Shown: positions 54,664-64,000, counted from the stretch's first letter. The stretch is DNA of 64,000 nt from Sphingobium lignivorans (GCF_014203955.1 NZ_JACHKA010000001.1:2635001-2699000); one strand, 5' to 3'. Program-made: numbers and translations. Notes: generated from the sequence alone by a model not told the origin.

Positions 54664-55272
54664 ATGCTCTTTACGGTCAGTGCGGGCAGCAGCAGCGAGG
54701 ACGCGGCGATGCGCGCGATGTTCGAGGCGCGCAAGCGCGTGTTCGTCGACCTTCTCGGATGGGACCTTCCCATTCTCGACGGGCGCTATGAAGTCGACCA
54801 GTTCGATGATGTCCATGCATGCTACCTGATCCTCACCGACGGCGAGGGGCGGCATCGGGCATCGGCGCGGCTGCTGCCAACGACGCGGCCGCATATCCTC
54901 GACAGCCTGTTCGGCACACTATGCGAGGAAGCGCCACCGCGCGGCCCGGACATTTTCGAGATCACCCGGTTCTGCCTCGACCGCGGCCTCAACGCCGCGC
55001 GGCGGCGGCAGGCACGCGATACGCTGGTCACGGCGCTTGTCGAACACGCGCTGAAAACGGGGATTTCGATGTATACGGGTGTGGCCGAGATCGGCTGGCT
55101 GCAGCAGATCCTGGCCTTCGGCTGGCGCTGCCGGCCGCTCGGGCTGCCGCAGAGGATCGACGGCATGATGCTGGGCGCGCTTCGCATCGACATCACGCGC
55201 GATACGCCGGCGCTGCTGGCACGGGCAGGCATTCGCAGCGAGCAACCCGAAACGAGGCGGGAGGCGGCGTGA
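54664..55272 (+). CDS. luxI: Acyl-homoserine-lactone synthase
   Basis: 202 residues. All LuxI-family fixed residues are visible: R25, F27 and W33 in RKRVFVDLLGW, E43, D45 and D48 in YEVDQFDD, R69 in RASARLLPTT, and E99 and R102 in FEITRFC. It makes an N-acyl-homoserine lactone from SAM and acyl carrier protein. AGGGAG lies nine bases before the ATG. The stop overlaps phyH (TGATG). Confidence 0.95.
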   Translation: MLFTVSAGSSSEDAAMRAMFEARKRVFVDLLGWDLPILDGRYEVDQFDDVHACYLILTDGEGRHRASARLLPTTRPHILDSLFGTLCEEAPPRGPDIFEITRFCLDRGLNAARRRQARDTLVTALVEHALKTGISMYTGVAEIGWLQQILAFGWRCRPLGLPQRIDGMMLGALRIDITRDTPALLARAGIRSEQPETRREAA

Positions 55273-56180
55273 TGCAGATGATCCGCCCGGTGCCATCGGC
55301 CGATCGCGACAAGGAGATCGACGCCTGGACCATGCGCCTGCTCGATCAGGGCTATTGTGTCATTCCCGATGCCGGCTCGCCCGGCACCATTGCGGCACTC
55401 GACCAGGATCTTGCCGGGGACTTCGCAGATACGCCCTTTTGTCAGGGCGGCTTCTACGGGGCACGGACACGGCGGTTCGGGCGCCTGCTCGCCCGTTCCT
55501 CTCATGCGGCGGCGCTGGTAATGAACCCGCTGGTCCTCGGCGTTGCCGGACGCGTGCTGGGGCCATGGTGTGAGAGCATCCAGCTCAACCTGACGCAGGC
55601 GATCGCCCTGCATCCGGGGGCGCTTTCGCAACTGCCGCACCGGGATCAGGACATGTGGCGGGGAACGTCCGGCGAAGTCGAATATCTGGTCAACGTGATG
55701 TGGCCGTTCACGCCATATCGCGAGGAAAACGGCGCCACGCTTGTCTGGCCCTGCAGTCATGGGCAGCATGCTCTGGAGCCCGAGCCGGCAGGATCGTCGG
55801 TCACGGTCGAGCTCGATCCCGGCGCGGCTCTGATGTTTCTCGGCTCGACGCTGCACAGTGCCGGCGGCAACCGGAGCACCAGCGTACGGCGCGGGATGAT
55901 CGTCAGCTACTGTCTGGGCTGGCTCAAGCCTTATGAGAATCAGTGGCTGGCCTATCCACCCGCGATCGCGCGCAACTTTGCGCCCGACCTTGCCGCGCTC
56001 GTGGGATACCGGCAGCACCGTCCCAATCTCGGCAATTACGAAGGTCAGTGCCCGTCGGTGCTGCTGGCGGACAATCTTCCGGCTCACCTCGGGGCGGTCG
56101 ACGCGCTACGACCCGACCAGCAGGCGCTGGTCGACGCCTATGTCACCGGCCAGGAAGAATGCCGGCCGGCGGGAGAATGA
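55272..56180 (+). CDS. phyH: Phytanoyl-CoA dioxygenase (PhyH) family protein
   Basis: 302 residues. The double-stranded beta-helix Fe(II)/2-oxoglutarate site is H123-R-D125 in QLPHRDQDMW, the distal His195 in GSTLHSAGGNRS, and Arg206 or 207 for 2-oxoglutarate. It would hydroxylate an unknown substrate. PhyH genes directly behind luxI have been noted in sphingomonad quorum-sensing loci, so it may act on the signal or a signal-controlled metabolite. It overlaps luxI and gntR at both ends. Confidence 0.9.
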   Translation: MQMIRPVPSADRDKEIDAWTMRLLDQGYCVIPDAGSPGTIAALDQDLAGDFADTPFCQGGFYGARTRRFGRLLARSSHAAALVMNPLVLGVAGRVLGPWCESIQLNLTQAIALHPGALSQLPHRDQDMWRGTSGEVEYLVNVMWPFTPYREENGATLVWPCSHGQHALEPEPAGSSVTVELDPGAALMFLGSTLHSAGGNRSTSVRRGMIVSYCLGWLKPYENQWLAYPPAIARNFAPDLAALVGYRQHRPNLGNYEGQCPSVLLADNLPAHLGAVDALRPDQQALVDAYVTGQEECRPAGE

Positions 56181-56785
56181 GCCCCGGCGTCACCTTCGAG
56201 CGCATCTACCGGGAGCTGAAGCGCCAGCTTCGCGATGGCGTGCTCGCCCCGGGCGCGCCGGTCGAGCCGGCCGTCATCGGCCATGAACTTGGCGCAAGCA
56301 TCACGCCGGTCCGCGACGCGCTCCACCGTCTGACCGGCGAGCAGCTGGTGGAGACGCCGCAGCACAACGGGTTCCGGGTGCCCCGGCTCACCGAGATGGA
56401 GCTGCGCGATCTCTATGCCTGGAACGGACTGGTGATCGGGGTCGCCACGAGCCGGGCGAAAGTCGATATAGTCCGCGATATCCGCCCGCCGGAAGACGGA
56501 GAGACCATCGCCGGAAGAACCGCGGCCATGTTCCTGCGGATCGCTGCTGCAACCGGCAGCGGCGAAAATCTGCGGGCGGTCGCGCAGCTCAACGACCGCC
56601 TGGCGCCCTTCCGGCGTGCCGAGCAGCAGGTGCTCGATGGACTGGCAGAGGAACTGGAGGGAATGACCGGACTGGCAGCCGCCATCGGACGGACCCGTCT
56701 GAACCGCGCTCTCGCGCGTTATCACCAGCGACGAACGACCGAAACGCCGCGCATCCTTGCGGCGACCCTCAACGCCCATGCCTGA
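56177..56785 (+). CDS. GntR-family transcriptional regulator
   Basis: 202 residues from the ATG at 56177, overlapping the phyH stop. The winged helix is IYRELKRQLRDGVLAPGAPVEPAVIGHELGASITPVRDALHRLTGEQLVETPQHNGFRVP. The C-terminal helical domain is FCD/VanR-like but short and without obvious metal His residues. It is the last gene of luxI-phyH-gntR; it may sense a product of PhyH. Confidence 0.88.
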   Translation: MSPGVTFERIYRELKRQLRDGVLAPGAPVEPAVIGHELGASITPVRDALHRLTGEQLVETPQHNGFRVPRLTEMELRDLYAWNGLVIGVATSRAKVDIVRDIRPPEDGETIAGRTAAMFLRIAAATGSGENLRAVAQLNDRLAPFRRAEQQVLDGLAEELEGMTGLAAAIGRTRLNRALARYHQRRTTETPRILAATLNAHA

Positions 56786-57003
56786 TCTGCTTTCACCAGG
56801 CACCGTTCGGGTGACATCCTGGTAGACGACCAGCTGAAGCATGCTTCTCTCCGGGAGGAGGCCGGTGGTACTTTTGCGCACCCAGGGATGCGAAGACGAC
56901 GATCGCGACGCTGACGAATCTGATTCCAGCATTTCGCGACCGAACCCCGGTTCGTCGCGAGCTGATCCTGGAACGACTCGTTCGTCGCGTCATTTCGAGC
57001 GGT

Positions 57004-57783
57004 GTGAAGATTGCGACCTACAATGTGAATGGGGTCAACGGCCGCCTCCCCGTCCTGCTTCGCTGGCTCCAGGAAGCCGGGCCAGATATCGTTTGTCTCC
57101 AGGAATTGAAGAGCCCTGATGAGCGCTTTCCGGCGCAGCCGATCCGTGAGCTGGGTTACGATGCGATCTGGCAGGGCCAGAAAAGCTGGAACGGCGTCGC
57201 GATTCTGAGCCGCGTTGGCGAGATTCACGAGACACGTCGCGGCCTTCCGGGCGATCCCGATGACCGTCACAGCCGCTATATCGAAGCAGCTGTCAACGGG
57301 ATCCTGATCGGAGCGCTCTATCTCCCCAACGGCAACCCTCGCCCGGGACCTAAGTTCGATTACAAGCTGCGCTGGTTTGAGCGACTTATCGAGCACGCCA
57401 GAGGCCTGATCGAGACGGGCCTGCCCGTCATGCTGGCCGGCGACTTCAATGTGATGCCGACTGACCTCGACGTATACAAACCGGAGCGCTGGCTCGACGA
57501 CGCGCTGTTCGCACCCGACGTGAGAGCTGCCTATTCCCGGCTTCTGGATCAGGGCTGGACCGACACGCTGCGCTCCGTTCATCCCGGGGAGACGATCTAC
57601 ACTTTCTGGGATTATTTCCGGAATGCCTATGCCCGTAATGCGGGCTTGCGGATCGACCACCTTCTCCTCAGCCCAGCGCTGTCGGATCGGCTTCTCGACG
57701 CGCAGGTCGACCACCATGTCCGGGGCTGGGAAAAGACCAGCGATCATGCGCCGGTCTGGATCGAACTGGCGGACAAGGCATAG
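57004..57783 (+). CDS. xthA: Exodeoxyribonuclease III
   Basis: 259 residues. KIATYNVNGVNGRL with the metal-site Asn, CLQELKSPDERFP with the catalytic Glu, NGVAILSR, LPNGNPRPGPKFDYKLRWFERL, AGDFNVMPTDLDVY with the catalytic Asp/Asn pair, RIDHLLLS and TSDHAPVW with the terminal Asp-His. It repairs abasic and oxidised DNA ends. The GTG at 57004 gives the standard N-terminus; there is no clear ribosome site. It opens the stress-response part of the ICE. The preceding 218 bases show no gene I can support. Confidence 0.93.
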   Translation: MKIATYNVNGVNGRLPVLLRWLQEAGPDIVCLQELKSPDERFPAQPIRELGYDAIWQGQKSWNGVAILSRVGEIHETRRGLPGDPDDRHSRYIEAAVNGILIGALYLPNGNPRPGPKFDYKLRWFERLIEHARGLIETGLPVMLAGDFNVMPTDLDVYKPERWLDDALFAPDVRAAYSRLLDQGWTDTLRSVHPGETIYTFWDYFRNAYARNAGLRIDHLLLSPALSDRLLDAQVDHHVRGWEKTSDHAPVWIELADKA

Positions 57784-57811
57784 GCAGGCGACGCAGGTCC
57801 GGAGACTGACG

Positions 57812-58087
57812 ATGGCGGTGATCGGCTGGAAAGCCGATGTGATCGATCGCGCAGCGCTGCTAAACCGATTTCCGCCCATATGGCCCGACATCATCGCGGA
57901 TCATGTGACATTCGGTGGCAAGCTGGCGAGCGGTCAGCTGCCGCCCTCAGTTGCAGCCCCGGATTGTCGGCCCCGCTGATGACGGCATCGGCCTGGAGGC
58001 CTGGTGGTTGCGATCGACGGGACGGCCACCCGCATCGAGGGCAGCAGTTGTCATATAACCTGGTCTCCTGATCGTACCGCAGGGTGA
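57812..58087 (+). pseudogene. Frame-shifted remnant of a small hypothetical gene
   Basis: From an ATG at 57812 (GGAG upstream) the sequence reads VIGWKADVIDRAALLNRFPPIWPDIIADHVTF and soon stops at 57979. Further coding-like pieces follow in the other two frames: IVGPADDGIGLEA, then VVAIDGTATRIEGSSCHITWSPDRTAG. Together they look like one protein of about 95-140 residues with a HHVT-like and a HITW motif, as in RNA-ligase or phosphodiesterase-like folds. At least two frameshifts have broken it. Bases 58088-58339 show nothing further. Confidence 0.5.
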
Positions 58088-58339
58088 ACCGCGCCGGGTC
58101 TGCCGGAGGCATTGGGTTGTGAGACACGCTGCCATATCGTTGGCACGTGAAGCCGTTGCCGCCAAGATTTCAGTCGTTCCCTCGCCATTTTGCGCGCGCT
58201 AATATCTGCCATCCGTTCAGGGGCTTTGTTGAGAACTGTTCTTGCCTCATTCACTCACGCCGACAAAGCAGAAGAGCCGGAACTGCTCACCGCTCTCACC
58301 GCCCAGATCTAATACCAGCAGAGTCAATGCCTAGCTTAT

Positions 58340-59194
58340 CTACTTGGGCAGCTTCGTACCCGTAAGCTGTTCGACGACGGTGCGGGTAACATCGGCCGGC
58401 ACGGCAAGACCGATGCCGACATTGCCGTCGCCCGGCGTGATGATGGCGCTGTTCACCCCAATCACTTCACCGCGCATGTTGATGAGCGGCCCGCCGGAAT
58501 TGCCGGGATTGATCGGCGCATCGGTCTGCACATAGCGATAGCGGCCGTCAGAGGAGGTGCGGATCGCGCTTACGATGCCGGACGTCACGGTCTGACCGAC
58601 TTGAAAGGGATTGCCGATGGCCACGACATAGTCGCCGACCTCGGTGCGCCGCGCCTCGGCCAGCGGAAGTTGGCGAAGACCACGCGCGGCAATTCTCAGC
58701 ACCGCGAGATCGGTGCGGGGGTCGCTGCCAATCAGTTCGGCCTCAACTCTGCGATCCCCGATACCGACCGCTATGGCGCGCGCATTGGCGATCACATGAT
58801 GATTCGTGACCACCAACCCGCGCGCAGCGTCCACGATAAAACCTGAACCGGCCGAGACGCGCGGCGCCAGCGCCTCGTCAGGAACGCCCATGAACATGCG
58901 GTAGTAGGGATCGCGCAGAAGCGGATTCTGAAGATGTGGCGACGCTTGCAGGACGGCGATGTTGACCACCGCCGGCGACACCTGCCTGACGAGTGGCGCC
59001 AGCGTAAGCTGATCGAGCCGAACGGCATTGACCGGCAGAGACCCGGCGGCCCGCGCTTCCGGTTGTTCGAACAGCGTGGTCATCGCGGCGCCACCGGCAA
59101 AACTGCCAAGCCCGCATATGGCGAGAAGCGCAAGCGCGAAGCTCCGCGAACGCCCGGATGATGCCGATCCCCCGTTCACGACCAAGTCTCCCAT
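58340..59194 (-). CDS. HtrA/DegP-like serine protease without PDZ domain
   Basis: 284 residues. A membrane anchor (about 19-38) precedes a trypsin-like domain with the triad His133 in VVTNHHVIAN, Asp162 in RTDLAVL and Ser233 in NPGNSGGPL. The protein stops right after the protease domain (VPADVTRTVVEQLTGTKLPK); DegP and DegS have one or two PDZ domains next. It probably acts in the periplasm on misfolded proteins. It is 81 bases behind groEL on the same strand. Confidence 0.9.
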   Translation of the reverse strand: MGDLVVNGGSASSGRSRSFALALLAICGLGSFAGGAAMTTLFEQPEARAAGSLPVNAVRLDQLTLAPLVRQVSPAVVNIAVLQASPHLQNPLLRDPYYRMFMGVPDEALAPRVSAGSGFIVDAARGLVVTNHHVIANARAIAVGIGDRRVEAELIGSDPRTDLAVLRIAARGLRQLPLAEARRTEVGDYVVAIGNPFQVGQTVTSGIVSAIRTSSDGRYRYVQTDAPINPGNSGGPLINMRGEVIGVNSAIITPGDGNVGIGLAVPADVTRTVVEQLTGTKLPK

Positions 59195-59275
59195 GCGAAA
59201 AAGCCGCTGTCACGCGGAGCCCGCTTCATCTCTGGAATCGCGTTTGGGGCCGGCGCGGAGCCAGCCCCGCCTTTC

Positions 59276-60913
<1,638 letters not shown>

Positions 60914-60955
60914 CTATTGATATCCTTCCTGAATGTTTGTGGTGAGGGCGGTGGA

Positions 60956-61270
60956 TCAGGCCGCCTGCTTGAGCGGTACGACGTTGTCGAGGACGCCGAG
61001 GATATCGCTCTCCTTCATGATGAGCAGATCCTCGCCATCGATCCTGACTTCGGTACCGGACCATTTGCTGAACAGGATGCGATCACCCGCCTTGACGGAC
61101 AGCTCGACGAACTGGCCCTTATCGTCGCGCGCCCCTGGGCCAATGGCGAGAACCTCGCCCTCTTGTGGCTTTTCTCTGACGGTGTCGGGGATGATGATGC
61201 CGCCCGAGGTCTTTTCCTCGGCGTCGATGCGGCGGACGACCACACGGTCGTGCAAGGGGCGGAAATGCAT
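60956..61270 (-). CDS. groS: Co-chaperonin GroES
   Basis: 104 residues from the ATG at 61270 (GGAGG eight bases upstream; 16 more codons are open before it). [40 protein letters not shown] holds the mobile loop that contacts GroEL, and [13 protein letters not shown] closes the fold. A CIRCE-like repeat lies 114-140 bases upstream. Confidence 0.95.
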   Translation of the reverse strand: MHFRPLHDRVVVRRIDAEEKTSGGIIIPDTVREKPQEGEVLAIGPGARDDKGQFVELSVKAGDRILFSKWSGTEVRIDGEDLLIMKESDILGVLDNVVPLKQAA

Positions 61271-61383
61271 GGCAAAACCTCCAGATGCAAAACAGGATGT
61301 GATAGCCTGGCCGTTCATGCGAACGACAGGTGTCGCGGAGCTAGGAAGTCATATTTTTCCATTCAAGAGCCGGATTGAAATTT

Positions 61384-61410
61384 TTGGCACTCTCCTGCGC
61401 AAAGTGCCAA
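61384..61410 (-). promoter_or_regulatory. CIRCE-like operator upstream of groES
   Basis: TTGGCACTC (61384-61392), nine bases, AAGTGCCAA (61402-61410). The HrcA operator CIRCE is TTAGCACTC-N9-GAGTGCTAA, so spacing is exact and 7 of 9 positions match in each arm. A heat-shock-type promoter CTTGAA-N16-CCTAGC may follow downstream on the minus strand, at about 61365-61338. Repression by a host HrcA is the likely control. Confidence 0.6.
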
Positions 61411-61539
61411 TCTGTTTGTTATCGGTGGCTTAGTCGCCAATTCCGCTCTTGACGCGACTCATTCAGGTACCAAAATTTGCAAGCGCGGCAGCGCGCCGCA
61501 CTCGTGAAAGGAGCGACATCAGGAAAGGAGGCAACAGCC

Positions 61540-61773
61540 ATGTCGCAGCCATTTTCCCGTTTCCTGCATCCCTTCGACGTTGCGCGCCATCCGAGCCTGG
61601 AGCCGGAAGTGAAGCGCGCCATCCTCGCTTCATGGGCATCGGATCGGTCGGCGGTGAAGGATCAGCCGGCAATGCGCAAACCACCCGGTGCCCGCCGTGC
61701 CGTGCCGATCGACGACATCTTCGCCGCGATGCGGACGCTGGACGAACGGCTGGATCACACGTCGCTGCAATGA
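61540..61773 (+). CDS. Small hypothetical protein coupled to usg
   Basis: 77 residues from the ATG at 61540, with AAGGAGG eight bases upstream. SQPFSRFLHPFDVARHPSLEPEVKRAILASWASDRSAV and then PIDDIFAAMRTLDERL. The first part resembles short proteins found beside stress genes in alphaproteobacteria. It overlaps usg by four bases (ATGA), so the two are made together. It is divergent from groES, and the CIRCE-like site lies between. Confidence 0.7.
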   Translation: MSQPFSRFLHPFDVARHPSLEPEVKRAILASWASDRSAVKDQPAMRKPPGARRAVPIDDIFAAMRTLDERLDHTSLQ

Positions 61774-62039
61774 CCGATCGCGCGTTCATGATGCGGTTGC
61801 AGGGCTATGGCCTGACGACGGCCGAGATCCATTATTATCGCCCCGATGCGCCGTCGCTGCTGCAACTGTTCGTCTGGCAGGAATATGACCTGGCGCCGGA
61901 CTTTCCGGTATTGTTCGATTTCATCGACCATTGGAACCGGGAGATCGAGGCGGCGCTCCATTCCATCCGCATCGCTCATGACCAGTTGGTCCGGCCGACG
62001 GAATGGCGTGCCGCGCGTGGCGAACTTCGGCTCGACTGA
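61770..62039 (+). CDS. usg: Usg family protein
   Basis: 89 residues. LQGYGLTTAEIHYYRPDAPSLLQLFVWQEYDLAPDFPVLFDFIDHWNREIEAALHSIRIAH matches the Usg family, small alphaproteobacterial proteins first seen near trp genes; the function is not known. Here it is in a stress island, coupled to a small protein. A strong bidirectional hairpin follows. Confidence 0.85.
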   Translation: MTDRAFMMRLQGYGLTTAEIHYYRPDAPSLLQLFVWQEYDLAPDFPVLFDFIDHWNREIEAALHSIRIAHDQLVRPTEWRAARGELRLD

Positions 62040-62052
62040 ACGACCACGCGCC

Positions 62053-62090
62053 AAAGGCCCGCCGTCCCGCTTCCGGGATGACGGGCCTTT
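62053..62090. terminator. Bidirectional terminator between usg and hdeD
   Basis: AAAGGCCCG (62053-62061) pairs with CGGGCCTTT (62082-62090), with an inner GTCCC/GGGAT helix and a loop of about six bases. A/T runs on both flanks suit termination from either side. It lies between two convergent genes. Confidence 0.8.
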
Positions 62091-62104
62091 CTTTGGCGTC
62101 CGCT

Positions 62105-62746
62105 TCAGGCGGCGGCTTCGCTCCTGCCAGCCTCGCGCTTGCGTAGACGCAGGCCGAGCGCGATCAACACACACCCGGCGAACAACGCCCAGACGGCAAT
62201 CATCGTCCCCACAGAGAGGATGGTCGCGACCGGGTGCAGCCAGAGGAACGCCCAGACACCCAGGCCAAGTAGGAACGACAGCGCTCCGGAGAGACCCAGC
62301 AACCATTCGCCCTCGATCTCCTTGCGCAGCCGAATGGCGGCCGCGATCTCGAACGCGCCGGTCAGCAGCGCCCAGGCGATCACGGTGCCTAGCGTCACGA
62401 GCGCATAGCTGACCACGGCGAGACCAGGCAGGATCACGAAGATCACGGTGCAGGCGATCCCAACCACGCCCCGGAGCAGCGCGCTCCACCAGCGCTTTTC
62501 CTTGCGCGAAGCGCGCCGGATGCCGGCGATCAAAGACAGGATGCCGTCCGCGCCGGCATAGGCCGCGAACAGCAAGGTGAAGGCGAGCAGCGCATTCGCC
62601 GGGAACAGGAATGCCGCGACGCTGAGCGCGAGCGCGAGCACGCCGCGCAAGATGAACCAGCCGGGATGACGGGTGGTCAGCACCGGCTCAGACGGGTTGT
62701 CCCGCCCCGATTCCTGGAGCGGGAGAGTAGCGGATGATCCAGTCAT
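62105..62746 (-). CDS. hdeD: HdeD family membrane protein
   Basis: 213 residues with six predicted membrane helices in pairs (ILRGVLALALSVAAFLFP, ALLAFTLLFAAYAGADGIL, ALLRGVVGIACTVIFVILPG, ALVTLGTVIAWALLTGAF, LSGALSFLLGLGVWAF, ILSVGTMIAVWALFAGCVL), the HdeD/DUF308 pattern. HdeD helps E. coli survive acid at high cell density and is a regular member of transmissible heat-resistance loci. It overlaps the NDUFS4-like gene by four bases. Confidence 0.88.
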   Translation of the reverse strand: MTGSSATLPLQESGRDNPSEPVLTTRHPGWFILRGVLALALSVAAFLFPANALLAFTLLFAAYAGADGILSLIAGIRRASRKEKRWWSALLRGVVGIACTVIFVILPGLAVVSYALVTLGTVIAWALLTGAFEIAAAIRLRKEIEGEWLLGLSGALSFLLGLGVWAFLWLHPVATILSVGTMIAVWALFAGCVLIALGLRLRKREAGRSEAAA

Positions 62747-63126
62747 CTACTTCTCCCTTCACTATTGATATGACGTTGATTGTGATCCCCGGGCCAAGCC
62801 CGCACCGTATAGGGCAATCCCTGGCGCATGCAGTATCCAACCGCCGCTTCCGCGTTGGGAAAGCGCAGTCCAACATGGACGAGAGGATCGCTGCCACCGG
62901 TCCACCCGGTCAGCGGGTCGGCGAACGCCGGCGCCTTCTGCTCGAACCGCAGACGCCACTGGTCGCGCAGCTTGCGTGGCACGCGATCGCCGAGCAGCCG
63001 GATCGGCTCGATGATCGTGTGCGCGTCCGGTGGGAAAGTGCTTCCCCACGCCGGATGAGCGCCGCGATTGTCATTCGCCGCCGATTGCCGCGGTGCGTGA
63101 CCGTAACGGCACGGCCCGGGGCTCAC
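62743..63126 (-). CDS. NDUFS4-like (ETC complex I subunit) protein
   Basis: About 127 residues from a GTG at 63126; the ribosome site is weak, and no ATG exists in frame. WRLRFEQKAPAFADPLTGWTGGSDPLVHVGLRFPNAEAAVGYCMRQGLPYTV is the core of the NDUFS4/ETC_C1 family, an accessory complex I subunit. The usual nuo gene setting is absent. Placed between hsp20 and hdeD with overlap, it seems to be a stress-linked paralogue. Confidence 0.65.
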   Translation of the reverse strand: MSPGPCRYGHAPRQSAANDNRGAHPAWGSTFPPDAHTIIEPIRLLGDRVPRKLRDQWRLRFEQKAPAFADPLTGWTGGSDPLVHVGLRFPNAEAAVGYCMRQGLPYTVRAWPGDHNQRHINSEGRSR

Positions 63127-63142
63127 GCCCCGGACCGACGGA

Positions 63143-63664
63143 TCAAGCCGCTTTCGCGTTGACCGGGATGCGCCGGACATTTTCATTCGCCTCCGCGGAG
63201 CGGGGCAGCGTGACGGTGAGCACACCGCTCCGGAAGCTTGCCTGCGCCTTGTCGCGTTCGATCCCGCGCGGCAGGCCGATGCGTCGCTCGAAACGGCCGT
63301 AGCTGCGCTCCGAATAGCCGCGTTTCTTGTCCTCGACCTCGGCCCGCTTCTCGCCGCGCAGCGTGAGCACGCCGTCCTCCACCAGGATATCGATGTCCTT
63401 CTCGTCGAGGCCTGGCAGTTCCGCGGTGATGCGGATTTCGGTGTCGTTCTCGTCCAGCTCCACCTGCGGCCAGCTCGCCGTGCGGCCCAAGCCGGCGAAA
63501 GCGGGCACGCCAAAGCCACGAAAAACGTCGTCGAACAGCCTGTTCACCTCACGATGGAGCGAGAGCAGGGGATGGGACTCCAACGCCGCTTCCCGCTCGG
63601 GTTCGACCGTCGCGGGCAGCCGGTTCTCCTGCCGGCTCCAGGGAATCAGATCACGCAATGCCAT
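63143..63664 (-). CDS. Small heat-shock protein Hsp20
   Basis: 173 residues from the ATG at 63664, nine bases after AAAGGAG; an ATG at 63673 is too close to it. The alpha-crystallin domain is ASWPQVELDENDTEIRITAELPGLDEKDIDILVEDGVLTLRGEKRAE through RIGLPRGIERDKAQASFRSGVLTVTLPRS. The C-terminal RRIPV is the I-x-I/V-like tail. It is an ATP-independent holdase. It leads the hsp20-NDUFS4-hdeD unit. Confidence 0.92.
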   Translation of the reverse strand: MALRDLIPWSRQENRLPATVEPEREAALESHPLLSLHREVNRLFDDVFRGFGVPAFAGLGRTASWPQVELDENDTEIRITAELPGLDEKDIDILVEDGVLTLRGEKRAEVEDKKRGYSERSYGRFERRIGLPRGIERDKAQASFRSGVLTVTLPRSAEANENVRRIPVNAKAA

Positions 63665-63750
63665 GATAGTCATCTCCTTTTCTGGCTGGAATTGGCATGA
63701 CCCGCCGGCCCACCCGAAGGCAGCGCCGGCAAGTCACTTTTGTTTATGGA

Positions 63751-64000
63751 TCAGGCCGCTTCGAGCGCCTTTTCCTTCGGCGCCTCGATCCGCTCGCCAG
63801 CGGGCTTCGCCCTGCCAATCTCGATGCGGCGCGGCTTCATCGCCTCGGGAACCACCCGCTTCAGCGCGATGCTGAGCAGGCCGTTGTCGAAGCTGGCCTC
63901 ACCCACCTCGATATGGTCGGCAAGCTGGAAGCGCCGCTCGAACGCGCGCGTCGCGATGCCACGGTGCAGATATTCGCCCTTGCCGTCCTCATCGGCGCGC
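63751..64000 (-). CDS. Second Hsp20 (IbpA-like), C-terminal part only
   Basis: The last 82 codons of a gene whose start lies beyond the window. [58 protein letters not shown] is the IbpA-type alpha-crystallin end, with the GLL-x-I strand and an I-x-I tail. The extended Lys/Glu-rich C-terminus is unusual. It is a class different from the Hsp20 next to it. Confidence 0.9.
   Translation of the reverse strand, partial: RADEDGKGEYLHRGIATRAFERRFQLADHIEVGEASFDNGLLSIALKRVVPEAMKPRRIEIGRAKPAGERIEAPKEKALEAA

Noticed and set aside
56786..57003. In-frame upstream extension of xthA as a fusion protein
   Set aside because: The frame is open, but no start codon with a ribosome site was found and the normal N-terminus begins at 57004.
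56722..57894. 390-codon minus-strand frame over xthA
   Set aside because: Antisense to a well-supported exonuclease III; no domain seen.

Overview
The window is a 64 kb, high-GC segment of an alphaproteobacterial chromosome, most likely Sphingomonadaceae (Sphingobium, Novosphingobium, Sphingopyxis or Sphingomonas type). This rests on the recO / tpiA / ppiD / trpE...trpG-trpD-trpC-moaC-moeA order, the protein styles and the typical sphingomonad conjugation block. The species cannot be told from the window.

Bases 1-15.9 kb are core chromosome: DNA repair (recO), an FKBP-type prolyl isomerase, tpiA, ppiD, the tryptophan genes trpE, trpG, trpD and trpC, and the molybdenum cofactor genes moaC and moeA. 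Unrelated genes (amidohydrolase, CDF metal exporter, methyltransferase plus asparaginase-like pair, DUF885 peptidase) sit between the trp genes. trpD-trpC-moaC-moeA is a run of ATGA-overlapping genes.

A tRNA-Leu(CAG) at 15.93-16.01 kb is the apparent attachment site of an integrative and conjugative element (ICE) that fills the rest of the window; its far end lies outside. Next to the tRNA are a P4-type tyrosine integrase, an excisionase-like protein and a complete Tn4371/RP4-like mating-pair block on the minus strand (DUF2274, trbI-G-F-L-J-E-D-C-B, CopG, traG). traG is split by a frame change. Further on come a RES/Xre toxin-antitoxin pair, a VirD2/DUF3363 relaxase with a candidate oriT, a lytic transglycosylase, a TraF peptidase, and maintenance or anti-restriction genes (DUF736, ParB, DUF2958, ardC).

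The ardC gene is cut in two. Its 3' part ends at about 39.72 kb and its 5' part starts again at about 51.02 kb, so an 11.3 kb second mobile element sits inside it, flanked by a 5 bp repeat and short inverted ends. That nested element carries three overlapping tyrosine recombinase genes (one with an amber stop), a second complete ardC, and a striking molybdenum-linked cargo: Mop, a ModE that is only a DNA-binding domain, a MauG-type di-haem peroxidase, a small secreted protein and a TonB-dependent receptor. A near-consensus ModE box lies in the divergent promoter. This is the best candidate for an undescribed system: ModE-controlled outer-membrane transport on a mobile element.

From 52 to 57 kb the ICE has a broken DUF6499/DUF2285 gene and a quorum-sensing set, luxR-luxI-phyH-gntR, the last three overlapping, with a lux-box-like repeat before luxI. 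From 57 to 64 kb is a stress-survival island: exonuclease III, a PDZ-less HtrA protease, groES-groEL under a CIRCE-like operator, a small protein plus Usg, HdeD, an NDUFS4-like protein and two small heat-shock proteins. It resembles the transmissible heat-resistance loci of other bacteria but has a different gene set, and it runs off the window end.
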